In this document: one piece after another, positions 1 to 5,559 of the stretch
Layout of the letters: every line of letters starts with the position of its first letter
Numbering within the stretch: the stretch's first letter is position 1
Source: DASQDN01 sp035630195
Lineage (GTDB): Bacteria > Acidobacteriota > Terriglobia > Bryobacterales > Bryobacteraceae
NCBI GenBank assembly: GCA_035630195.1
Contig: DASQLD010000201.1
Location: 1 to 5,559, forward strand
DNA: 5,559 nt
Direction: 5' to 3'
Position numbers and translations under genes: made by a program
Notes under the pieces: generated by a model
The model's input: the letters and a program-made list of their open reading frames with translations, nothing else
What the model was told of the DNA's origin: nothing
The model's database searches: none

Positions 1-137
1 CGTGACCTGATCAGGACAATCAAGGACTATGTCCGGCACTACAATCGCAATCCACAACCATTTCAGTGGGTCGCCAGTGCCAGCAAGATCATTCGTAAGG
101 TCAATAAATATAAAGAGACTTTAGAAACGGGAGACTA
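1..137 (+). mobile_element. Right-hand part of an IS630-type insertion sequence, boundary uncertain
   Basis: Inferred from the transposase tail. IS630-family elements insert at TA, with CTAG reported as a favoured target, and CTAG occurs at 135-138 exactly where the transposase ORF and the convergent gene meet. I placed the end at this TA, but I cannot see the left end, so neither the terminal inverted repeat nor the target duplication can be confirmed. If the true end lies further right, it would run into the coding region of the minus-strand gene. Confidence 0.35.
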
Positions 138-138
138 G
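1..138 (+). CDS. IS630-family transposase, C-terminal end (partial, 5' end outside window)
   Basis: Frame 1 is open from the window edge and gives 45 residues ending in TAG at 136-138. The pattern is a tyrosine-bearing helix (IKDYVRHYN), then NPQPFQW, then a basic helix (SASKIIRKVNKYK). This is the usual tail of IS630/Tc1-type DDE transposases, which typically carry YxxxHNxxPKPFxW followed by a short basic helix. The catalytic DDE residues lie upstream of the window and cannot be inspected, so whether the enzyme is intact is unknown. The C-terminus itself looks natural rather than cut. The stop codon overlaps the stop of the convergent secreted-protein gene by four bases, so almost no non-coding element end separates them. 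A domesticated or fragmentary copy is an alternative to a complete insertion sequence. Confidence 0.85.
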   Translation, partial: RDLIRTIKDYVRHYNRNPQPFQWVASASKIIRKVNKYKETLETGD

Positions 139-737
139 CGAATTCGAATTTTCACTTCGTTGCTTCGTACTCCGTTCGCTGTGATTGCGACAGTTTGCAA
201 TCCTGAGGTCACGCCGACCGGGATGCGCGCATTGATCTGGTACAAGCCGGAGTAGCCCGGAGTCAGCCCGCTGAACGCAACCTCGGTCTGGACTCCTCCG
301 ATCACTACTTCGGGTTTGATCAACGTCTCGCGCAAGCCGGAACTCAGAGTACGAACGGCGCCCAGACCGGTTGTGTAGATTTCAACGTATTCACCTGCCG
401 CGACTGGCCGGGCTGATGTGATCTGTCCCGTACCCGCGGCAGTGATGGCTCCAAGCGAGGTGGTCGAGTCGAAGAACACACCGGGCTGCATCGGCAGAAC
501 GGGTACCCTCGCGATATTTGATGCTGTCCCGGCGGACCGGATGACGACTTCCGCTGTCCCGGCGGGCAAATCTAAGGGAACAACAAAGTTGAGTTGCCCA
601 TCGTTTCCGAACAACAGGTCCGAGGTTGAGCCATTGATGAGGACTTCCGCATTCTCTCCGCCTAGCCGCACACCGAAGATACTGGCGATCCCGCCGGGAA
701 CAAGTCCGGGAGCGAAGGATGCTGCGTTGAGGATACT
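135..737 (-). other. TIGR03437-like C-terminal domain of the secreted protein
   Basis: Residues of about 759-958 of the 958-residue product. The recognisable order is ILNAASF, PGGIASIFG, VLING, NFVVPLDLPAGTAEVVI, a PGVFF motif, VEIYTTGLGAV, then GLYQINARIPVGVTSGLQTVAI and a final NGVRSNEVKIRI. This matches my memory of the Solibacter C-terminal domain. It appears complete up to the stop codon, so the neighbouring mobile element has not visibly cut it. Confidence 0.8.
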
Positions 738-3011
738 GGTAGGCGCAAAGATCGGCTTCACGCCTGCGTAGATCGTGAGGGACCGACCGCTGGGTACGCT
801 CGCGACCAGTTGATCTTCATCACTTTGCTGGACCCATTGAAACTGGACGTCGCCATTGCCGTCGGAAACTGCGAATGGCTGGTTCAGGGATCCGCCACTC
901 GCGCGTGCTTGCACGGTCACGCCCGGATAGGGCAATTCATTAATATCGGTAACTCTGAGGCGTACCGGGCTCGACTGCGAGATGGCGATTAATGAAAGTT
1001 TGTTCGAGGGTAGCACCTGGAGTCGCACATCGACGGGGGCGTAGCTGGCATTCGACGGACTAATGGTAAGTCGATCGACTCCCTCGGCGCGGCCCGAGAT
1101 ATTGAACGTAACACTCTTTGTCCCGGCGGGAATAACCACGGAGGCTGGAGCAGAGACCGTAGAGGATTGGGTCTTGAGCAGGAGAGTGACAGGCGCTTCC
1201 GGAGCCTGCTCGACTGCGGCGGTTACGGGTGTTGAGCCGCCTTGGATTACCCCGACTGCGGGAAAAGCGGACACATGGATGCCCTTGCGAAGAGTCGTGT
1301 CCGCCGTCGCTGCCTGACTCGTGACCTTTAGGAAATACGTTTCGAATTGCGCGCGAAAGGTGTCGAGTTTGGAGAGCTGCTCTGCCGTAGGTGTTTCGTT
1401 CTCCGGTGTGATCAGCAGGAAGGCGAGCCGGAACTGGCGTTGCGCTACCGTGTGATCGGGGGTGCGCCTGCCCGCTGCGGCGATGACGTCGCCGATGCTG
1501 ACGTTGCGGCGTTCGCCATCGAACGCGACACCGGCTTTCGGCAAGCCCGTTGCTGACAGGTTGCGCGAATTGGTGACATAGAACATATCGGGAACATCTT
1601 CCGGCGCTCGGATGCCCATCAAATATTGATCGAGAGCGGAGAAGCCTTCTACTGTCGCTGTCGTGAGGAAGCGCGGCGACGCGCTGGCGCCGTTATCTTG
1701 AATGCGATTCCCCTCCATCAACGAGGCGTCAGAGTTGAACTTGAAGTCCCAATGGGCACTCTGATGGCCCAGCATCGGAGTGTTTCCGATTTCATCTTCG
1801 ATGCTGGCGTAGGCGAGAAATAAGTGGCCGGTTTCATGGGCGATCGTTGACAGAGGCGTATCACCCACCGACAGGCGGCCTGGGACGCGCGCACTGGGAT
1901 CCGTCGGATATTGGCTGAGCGGTCCCATATTGAGAATCGCCTGAAGCCGTTTTGGCGACCCTGCCTGCGCCCCGACGTCAGTCCTCACGTCACCATAGCC
2001 GCTACGCTGATTTCGAACTGTGACCTCGTAGGCGACCGCGCCCTCGTCTGCCTGAATCCCCATGGTGTTGTAAATCACCAGAAAGTCGTAGGAGTCTTCA
2101 TGATTGCGGTAGAACTTTTGCGCGGCAGCAAAGATGTCGACTGATTCAGATCCCGAGAAGCGCTCGGCAATGGCTGAAGTCGATTCTCCTGGATTCGGAC
2201 CGTTGACGAAGCTGATGAGCTTGGGCTCGCCTTGCAGATTGCCCGGCGCGATCCCCGTGACGGCGTCGGTAGCGCGAGTGTCGGAGAAGGCCATTTCAAT
2301 CTTGCCATCGCGATGGAGGCGCAACTGGAATGTCTGCAGCGGGCCGTTTCCCGCGTCGCGGAATTCCGGGACTTCGGCCCAGGAAATGACGACGCGCTCG
2401 GGTTCGTTTCGCACACGAATGCCACCCCTCGCGCGGGAGGGATCGAGGTCCATGAACAGGTTGGCAATTCGAGGCGGACCGGATAGGAAGCGGGCGAGCG
2501 ACCGGTCTGTGACTGCGACATCTCCTTGTCCGAATGTCACGTTACCGTCCGAATTCACATAAATGGACGTATTTTGAGAGCCAAAGAACGGGAAAGCGAA
2601 GGGCAATTGGAGTTGCCGCGAGTCGTCGTCGCCCAGACCGGACACCAGGGCTCCGTTGGCGGCGGCGTCTGCATCATAAGATAGGTCACCGACTTCATAT
2701 CGATAAGAGCGGGTGTCGGCTGAAGGTAGGAACCGTATCGTTTTAACATTTAAATTGTAAGGGTTGCGCCTGGCAACGACGCCATCGCTATCGCCGAGGT
2801 GCGCTATGTTGCCTTGATCCGGCAGAAGCCGGACGGCGGATTTTGCCGTCAGACTGGCTTTAACTTTTAAAAGTCCAGCTTGTGCCTGCTGATGAAGCTG
2901 CAACTCCTCACGCCATTTATCGGCGTGAGACGCGCAGGATCGCTGTTCCTGGCGAGCGGAGAGAAGGGAAACGCTGACCAGAACGGCCAGAACCGGAGTG
3001 TACTTCTTCAT
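135..3011 (-). CDS. Exported HExxH metallopeptidase-like protein with Ig-like segments and TIGR03437-type C-terminus
   Basis: A 958-residue protein. I chose ATG at 3009-3011 because it gives a signal peptide (MKKYTPVLAVLVSVSLLSA, possible cleavage near residue 19). The frame stays open to 3152, but that stretch is shadow of the divergent gene. In order: a helical segment at about 25-55; a beta-sandwich region at about 136-273 with FPFFG, YVNSDGNVTFG and LFMDLDPS, resembling nidogen-like extracellular domains; a putative metallopeptidase region at about 290-580 with HETGH at 392-396, then H416, H420 (AHW), E433 (SLMEGN) and DQYLMG near 461-466; Ig-like strands at about 583-668 and 669-749; and a region at about 759-958 starting ILNAASFAPGLVPGG that fits TIGR03437. 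HExxH implies zinc and a general base, but the third ligand is uncertain (E433 or H420), so catalysis is inferred. Likely secreted or surface-attached; substrate unknown. TIGR03437 has no established function; adhesion or surface display is a guess. Confidence 0.88.
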   Translation of the reverse strand: MKKYTPVLAVLVSVSLLSARQEQRSCASHADKWREELQLHQQAQAGLLKVKASLTAKSAVRLLPDQGNIAHLGDSDGVVARRNPYNLNVKTIRFLPSADTRSYRYEVGDLSYDADAAANGALVSGLGDDDSRQLQLPFAFPFFGSQNTSIYVNSDGNVTFGQGDVAVTDRSLARFLSGPPRIANLFMDLDPSRARGGIRVRNEPERVVISWAEVPEFRDAGNGPLQTFQLRLHRDGKIEMAFSDTRATDAVTGIAPGNLQGEPKLISFVNGPNPGESTSAIAERFSGSESVDIFAAAQKFYRNHEDSYDFLVIYNTMGIQADEGAVAYEVTVRNQRSGYGDVRTDVGAQAGSPKRLQAILNMGPLSQYPTDPSARVPGRLSVGDTPLSTIAHETGHLFLAYASIEDEIGNTPMLGHQSAHWDFKFNSDASLMEGNRIQDNGASASPRFLTTATVEGFSALDQYLMGIRAPEDVPDMFYVTNSRNLSATGLPKAGVAFDGERRNVSIGDVIAAAGRRTPDHTVAQRQFRLAFLLITPENETPTAEQLSKLDTFRAQFETYFLKVTSQAATADTTLRKGIHVSAFPAVGVIQGGSTPVTAAVEQAPEAPVTLLLKTQSSTVSAPASVVIPAGTKSVTFNISGRAEGVDRLTISPSNASYAPVDVRLQVLPSNKLSLIAISQSSPVRLRVTDINELPYPGVTVQARASGGSLNQPFAVSDGNGDVQFQWVQQSDEDQLVASVPSGRSLTIYAGVKPIFAPTSILNAASFAPGLVPGGIASIFGVRLGGENAEVLINGSTSDLLFGNDGQLNFVVPLDLPAGTAEVVIRSAGTASNIARVPVLPMQPGVFFDSTTSLGAITAAGTGQITSARPVAAGEYVEIYTTGLGAVRTLSSGLRETLIKPEVVIGGVQTEVAFSGLTPGYSGLYQINARIPVGVTSGLQTVAITANGVRSNEVKIRIR
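1824..1838 (-). other. HExxH zinc-binding motif (HETGH)
   Basis: Reading the minus strand, these 15 bases give His-Glu-Thr-Gly-His, preceded by LSTIA and followed by LFLAYA, a hydrophobic helix as expected for a metallopeptidase active-site helix. The metzincin extension HExxHxxGxxH is absent. Candidate third ligands downstream are His416, His420 and Glu433 of the protein. Confidence 0.8.
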
Positions 3012-3017
3012 GCGTGG

Positions 3018-3031
3018 GGAGATTACTCTCC
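3018..3031 (-). promoter_or_regulatory. Short hairpin containing the only Shine-Dalgarno-like sequence of the secreted-protein gene
   Basis: On the minus strand, GGAGA, a four-base loop (GTAA) and TCTCC form a perfect 5-bp stem. GGAGAG is the only purine-rich ribosome-site candidate before the ATG at 3011, but about 14 bases separate it from the start, longer than usual. Pairing would bring the two closer or hide the site. It may be chance: the stem is short. Confidence 0.3.
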
Positions 3032-3116
3032 TATTGTAGACTGGGCTGTTTCGGACACGGTTCCAATAATCGGCGACAGCGCGAACTTTTTCGATTGGAC
3101 CAGCGTAAAGAAAACC

Positions 3117-3123
3117 AGGGGGA
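3117..3123 (+). promoter_or_regulatory. Ribosome binding site of the AIM24-family gene
   Basis: AGGGGGA ends three bases before ATG 3127. The spacing is short, but this is the only strong purine-rich site nearby, and the start is confirmed because the first residues already form the zinc ribbon (Cys4 and Cys7). Confidence 0.55.
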
Positions 3124-3126
3124 TAG

Positions 3127-4023
3127 ATGGCTTTTTGCACGAATTGCGGCAATCAGATGCCGGAGGATTCACGGTTTTGCGCGTCCTGCGGCCACAGGAT
3201 CGGGGAGCCTGCAGGCGCTTCTGCGAGCGCTGCGGCCGGAGCCGGGGCTCAGGCTTACTCGCAGCCGACGGCAGTTTATACGCTCGATTACACGATTCAG
3301 GGTGACAATCTTCAAGTAGCGCGCTTGCGCTTGAAAGCGGGCCAGGAAGTCTTCGCCGAAGCCGGAAAGATGCTTTATAAGACGCCGAGCATCAACTGGG
3401 AAACCAGGATGCAAGGCGATTCCATCGGCCAAAAACTCTGGGGCGCGGTGAAGAGAAAACTAATGGGCGAATCGCTCTTCATGACATACTTTCGTGCCCT
3501 GGCTGATGGTGAGGTCGGGTTCGCTGCCAGTTATCCCGGCAGGATTCAGGCATTCGATCTTGTCCCCGGCCAGACCATGCTTGTGCAACGAGACAGCTTC
3601 CTTTTCGCGCAGACATCGGTGCAGTTGAATATTGCATTCGTCAAGAAGTTGGGCGCGGGCTTCTTCGGCGGAGAAGGCTTCATTCTGGAGAAACTGACGG
3701 GACCAGGATCGGTGTTTATTCACGGTGGCGGTGATTTCATTGACTTCACGTTGCGTCCGGGAGAATCGCTACAGGTTGATACGGGCTGCATCGTCGCGTT
3801 CGACGAGAGCGTCTCGTATGACATCCAGTTTGTCGGTGGGATCAAAAAGGCGATTTTTGGCGGCGAAGGCTTATTCCTGGCGACGGTAACCGGTCCAGGG
3901 CGTGTGATCGTTCAGAGTATGACGCTTGAGAAAATGCGGAGGGAACTGGCTCCGGGAACTGCCGGAGGCGATGAACGAAGCCCGCTGGGAACCTTCACAA
4001 ATATCTTCGGCAGCGAAGATTAG
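3127..4023 (+). CDS. AIM24 / TIGR00266-family protein with N-terminal zinc ribbon
   Basis: A 298-residue protein. Residues 1-22 hold Cys4-x2-Cys7 and Cys18-x2-Cys21, a treble-cysteine-pair zinc ribbon of the FCxxCG type. Residues of about 28-48 are an Ala/Gly/Ser-rich flexible linker. Residues of about 52-270 are an AIM24 domain: a beta-rich fold with LKAGQEVFAEAGKMLY, GRIQAFDLVPGQ, FFGGEGFILEKLTGPG and IFGGEGLFLATVTGPG. The GGEG...TGPG unit occurs twice (181-194 and 245-258), the internal symmetry expected of this family. No signal peptide or membrane helix is visible, so it is probably cytosolic. Yeast Aim24 is a mitochondrial inner-membrane protein needed for MICOS integrity; the bacterial members have no settled role. 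The ribbon might bind a protein or nucleic acid partner (inference). Its stop overlaps the convergent monohaem gene by four bases. Confidence 0.93.
   Translation: MAFCTNCGNQMPEDSRFCASCGHRIGEPAGASASAAAGAGAQAYSQPTAVYTLDYTIQGDNLQVARLRLKAGQEVFAEAGKMLYKTPSINWETRMQGDSIGQKLWGAVKRKLMGESLFMTYFRALADGEVGFAASYPGRIQAFDLVPGQTMLVQRDSFLFAQTSVQLNIAFVKKLGAGFFGGEGFILEKLTGPGSVFIHGGGDFIDFTLRPGESLQVDTGCIVAFDESVSYDIQFVGGIKKAIFGGEGLFLATVTGPGRVIVQSMTLEKMRRELAPGTAGGDERSPLGTFTNIFGSED
4003..4020. terminator. Candidate bidirectional terminator hairpin at a convergent gene junction
   Basis: ATCTTCG at 4003-4009 and CGAAGAT at 4014-4020 are perfect inverted copies around a four-base loop (GCAG). The hairpin covers the last six codons of the AIM24-family gene and abuts both stop codons. 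Neither side has a proper T-tract: the minus strand continues ATTTGT and the plus strand TAGCC. Position favours a terminator; the weak U-run and three G-C pairs in seven argue for caution. Confidence 0.35.
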
Positions 4024-5357
4024 CCTGTTGTTATCGATTGCGGTTTAGCGGTCCACCAGGCCGGCAGATTATCTTTGGTTTCCGTCAGGATCTCCAGGAT
4101 GGCTTGCCGGTCTTTCGGTGTCAGGCGCTTGAACGCCGGGTTTTTGTTGTCCCCGTGCAGGACTTCCCAAAGACGCCTAAGAATTCGTTCGCGAGCTTCG
4201 GTTGGCATGCTGTCGAATGCTTCCGAGTAGATCATGTAGCTACACGGATACCGAAACAACCGGCTCGTCATATCCAGGTCACGAAGAGACCGGCCGTTCT
4301 TGTTGCGAGGCCCGGCCTTGGCGAATACTTCTGCAAATCCAGAGGTCCCACGAATTGGCTCGGTGATGGACGCTTCTTCGGCGAATAGCAGGTATTCGAG
4401 GAGTTCTTCTGACGCGTTATTGATACGCCGGACAGTCGATTCACTGAGCTTGTCGACAGGTTCTCCTAGAGCTTTATTGATGACCTGCGAACTGTGCACA
4501 GCCATCCGCGCTTCAAACCCGACGCGGGTGATGAGATTCGTCATGTGCGTCTGGTGTTCGAGCACCATTAAGGCAGCGATGTCGCTATGGGAAGAGAGGT
4601 AAGCGCCGGTGTCAAAAAACCGCGTTAAATCTGTACGGTTCTGTGTGCCCTCTGTCTCTAGCTGATCCGGACGACTCTTGTCTCGAACTACTGCATTGCC
4701 GCGATGGGTTTGCTTTCCGTGCGTCCCGGTAACATACCAACCACCCCAACGCTCGGCAAATGCGCGGTTCTGATTCACGACGAAAGTGCCGTTCTGAAAG
4801 AGCGGCATTCCGGAAGAATCCGGGTAAACCGAGGAAACGAATAAGCCGGGAACGCCCAACGTGCCGCCGGAATGATGGCACTGCAGGCATGTGTCGTTGC
4901 GTTCGATCTTCGCCCGGTTGGGCTCCTGGTCGATGGTGTAGAAAATCACGCCCTGTTTCGGGTCGTGGGACGCTATCTCAAGCACATCGCCGCCCCGGAC
5001 AAACCCGACCGATACCTGGTCATTGAAATAGAGCGCGCGCGGCATGCGCGGATTGATCCTCGGCGCCTGGAAGCTAGTCTTGGTGAATACCATCACTTGG
5101 GACTCAACCGGAATGTCGAGAGCTTTCAGGACAGAGCGTAGATATCCCATCCCGTCTTCGTATGTCAGCTTGACATCGCCGGAGGCAATACGCTTTTTTA
5201 GCCGTGTGATGGGATCATCTACGGGACGCGTCGCATATTGAATGACTTCATTGTCGAGAGGAACCACATACGAGCCGCTGAGGCCAGCTATCCCAATGAC
5301 GGCTCCGGAAGCGAGGGCGAAAATGATCTTTGAAACGGTAGACTTACGTAGGCTCAC
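4020..5357 (-). CDS. Exported or membrane-anchored monohaem c-type cytochrome-like protein, uncharacterised
   Basis: A 445-residue protein starting at GTG (5355-5357); no other start codon lies before the hydrophobic segment, and upstream ribosome-site sequence is weak (GAAG). Residues 1-10 are basic and 11-33 hydrophobic, acting as a signal or anchor that exposes the rest to the periplasm. One haem c site, Cys157-Leu-Gln-Cys160-His161, follows ERND. The distal ligand is not obvious; Met184, His213 and His218 are candidates. Next comes a conserved-looking block, PGLFVSSVYPDSSGMPLF then RWGGWYVTGTHG at about 203-214, which I recall from uncharacterised planctomycete and acidobacterial cytochrome-like proteins. 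The C-terminal half (about 245-435) is helical with no motif I recognise. Haem attachment implies the cytochrome c maturation system in the host. A redox or sensing role is possible, but no partner is nearby. It is much longer than a simple cytochrome c. Confidence 0.85.
   Translation of the reverse strand: MSLRKSTVSKIIFALASGAVIGIAGLSGSYVVPLDNEVIQYATRPVDDPITRLKKRIASGDVKLTYEDGMGYLRSVLKALDIPVESQVMVFTKTSFQAPRINPRMPRALYFNDQVSVGFVRGGDVLEIASHDPKQGVIFYTIDQEPNRAKIERNDTCLQCHHSGGTLGVPGLFVSSVYPDSSGMPLFQNGTFVVNQNRAFAERWGGWYVTGTHGKQTHRGNAVVRDKSRPDQLETEGTQNRTDLTRFFDTGAYLSSHSDIAALMVLEHQTHMTNLITRVGFEARMAVHSSQVINKALGEPVDKLSESTVRRINNASEELLEYLLFAEEASITEPIRGTSGFAEVFAKAGPRNKNGRSLRDLDMTSRLFRYPCSYMIYSEAFDSMPTEARERILRRLWEVLHGDNKNPAFKRLTPKDRQAILEILTETKDNLPAWWTAKPQSITTG
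4875..4889 (-). other. Haem c attachment motif (CLQCH)
   Basis: The minus strand reads Cys-Leu-Gln-Cys-His, a canonical CxxCH covalent haem site, followed by a second His. It is the only CxxCH in the protein, and the exported topology fits the need for periplasmic haem ligation. Confidence 0.85.
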
Positions 5358-5389
5358 GTTTAACTTCGCGGACGGTGTACTTGTACTAT

Positions 5390-5395
5390 TTTATA
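5390..5395 (-). promoter_or_regulatory. Possible -10 element of the monohaem gene
   Basis: TATAAA on the minus strand ends 32 bases before the GTG start, in a locally AT-rich stretch. No convincing -35 lies 16-18 bases upstream. Just downstream, GTACAAGTAC (5376-5385, minus strand) repeats the palindrome GTAC twice and could be a small operator. Both are tentative. Confidence 0.3.
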
Positions 5396-5525
5396 CTTTT
5401 TTAGCGTCCTTTGCGACAGGCGGTCGCCGGACGAGCACGCCGTACCAGCCGAGTCCGGTATAAGTCTCATAATCCGGAGTTAACCGAAGTTCGTCAGTAT
5501 TGAGCTGAAAACATCGAAATTGAGG
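5391..5525 (-). pseudogene. Possible remnant or frameshifted 3' end of an upstream gene
   Basis: Between an in-frame TGA (5526-5528) and TAA (5391-5393), the minus strand reads 44 sense codons with a protein-like character: ELRLTPDYETYTGLGWYGVL, then VRRPPVAKDAKKV. There is no ATG, GTG or TTG near its beginning, so it cannot be a complete gene. In another frame, 5497-5559 reads a hydrophobic stretch resembling a signal peptide (IKTKYFVFVLTSISMFSAQ) that stops at TGA 5494-5496. One reading is therefore a small exported protein broken by a frameshift; chance is another. I do not recognise a family. Confidence 0.25.
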
Positions 5526-5559
5526 TCAGAACAAAAACGAAGTACTTTGTTTTGATCGG

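Larger units (their letters stand above)
3012..3126. promoter_or_regulatory. Divergent intergenic control region
   Basis: These 115 bases separate two divergent starts, so the promoters of both genes should lie here. For the minus gene, TACAAT (RC of 3033-3038) is a fair -10 but has no good -35 at 16-18 bases. For the plus gene, AATAAT at 3065-3070 is a possible -10, again with a poor -35. An imperfect inverted pair, GGTTCCAATAATCG at 3059-3072 and TCGATTGGACC at 3091-3101, could be a regulator site or a hairpin. The individual boxes are tentative; the regional role follows from gene layout. Confidence 0.5.
5358..5559. other. Upstream region without an intact gene
   Basis: These 202 bases hold the leader and possible promoter of the monohaem gene and the gene-like remnant described separately. 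A small perfect inverted repeat, GCGAC at 5413-5417 and GTCGC at 5423-5427, is present without a T-tract. The last 60 or so bases are clearly more AT-rich than the genes to the left. No RNA gene is recognisable. A gene reading in from beyond 5559 on the minus strand could end here (for example at TAA 5480-5482), which cannot be settled from this window. Confidence 0.5.

Noticed and set aside
139..150. Overlapping palindromes CGAATTCG and AATTCGAATT just after the transposase stop
   Set aside because: They fall in the final codons (Lys-Ile-Arg-Ile-Arg) of the secreted protein, are short and low-complexity, and have no T-tract, so I do not call a terminator or an element end.
418..771. Plus-strand open frame opposite the TIGR03437-like region
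   Set aside because: Antisense to a well-patterned domain, with no ribosome site or recognisable features.
2075..2562. Open frames on both strands inside the secreted-protein gene (2075-2521 minus, 2134-2562 plus, 2232-2486 plus)
   Set aside because: They overlap the domain-bearing gene in full, show low-complexity Ser/Pro/Arg-rich translations with no motif, and are typical of GC-rich shadow frames.
3012..3152. Upstream extension of the secreted protein to a start at 3152 (1005 residues)
   Set aside because: The added 47 residues hide the signal peptide inside the protein and run through the divergent promoter region into the zinc-ribbon gene on the other strand. ATG 3011 gives a clean export signal.
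2880..3319. Plus-strand open frames crossing the intergenic region into the AIM24 gene
   Set aside because: They run out of frame through the zinc-ribbon codons, which are clearly used in the frame starting at 3127.
4612..4890. Minus-strand alternative frame inside the monohaem gene
   Set aside because: Overlaps the CxxCH region in a different frame and yields an Arg/Ser-rich translation without motifs.
5242..5463. Plus-strand open frame over the start of the monohaem gene
   Set aside because: It is antisense to the signal-anchor codons and the leader, with no supporting ribosome site.

Overview
The window most likely comes from a soil-type member of the Acidobacteriota, near Solibacter/Bryobacterales. 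The best clue is a roughly 200-residue C-terminal region in the large minus-strand gene that reads like TIGR03437, a domain first defined from, and strongly expanded in, Solibacter. The other genes fit this: a zinc-ribbon AIM24-family protein, a single-haem protein of a type I associate with Acidobacteria and Planctomycetes, and an IS630-type transposase tail. The taxonomic call is inference from recalled family features, not from a search.

Layout from left to right. (1) 1-138, plus strand: the last 45 codons of an IS630-family transposase that enters from outside the window. (2) 135-3011, minus strand: a 958-residue exported protein with a beta-sandwich region, an HExxH metallopeptidase-like region, two Ig-like segments and the TIGR03437-like C-terminus. 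(3) 3012-3126: a 115-bp divergent intergenic region holding the control signals of both flanking genes. (4) 3127-4023, plus strand: an AIM24-family protein with an N-terminal four-cysteine zinc ribbon. (5) 4020-5357, minus strand: a membrane-anchored or exported monohaem protein (CxxCH) starting at GTG. (6) 5358-5559: an upstream region with a possible promoter and a short stretch that looks like the tail of a decayed or frameshifted gene.

The three full genes do not form an operon; their strands alternate. Two secreted or periplasm-facing proteins flank one probably cytosolic or membrane-associated protein, and nothing ties them to one pathway. The layout is very compact: both convergent junctions overlap by exactly four bases through interlocked stop codons (CTAG at 135-138, TTAG at 4020-4023). 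The second carries a perfect 7-bp hairpin that may serve as a two-way terminator.

I see no CRISPR array, tRNA, rRNA, toxin-antitoxin pair or defence system. The points most worth checking are the uncharacterised HExxH protein, the uncharacterised monohaem protein, and the IS630 end lying on a CTAG site that also supplies a host gene's stop codon.
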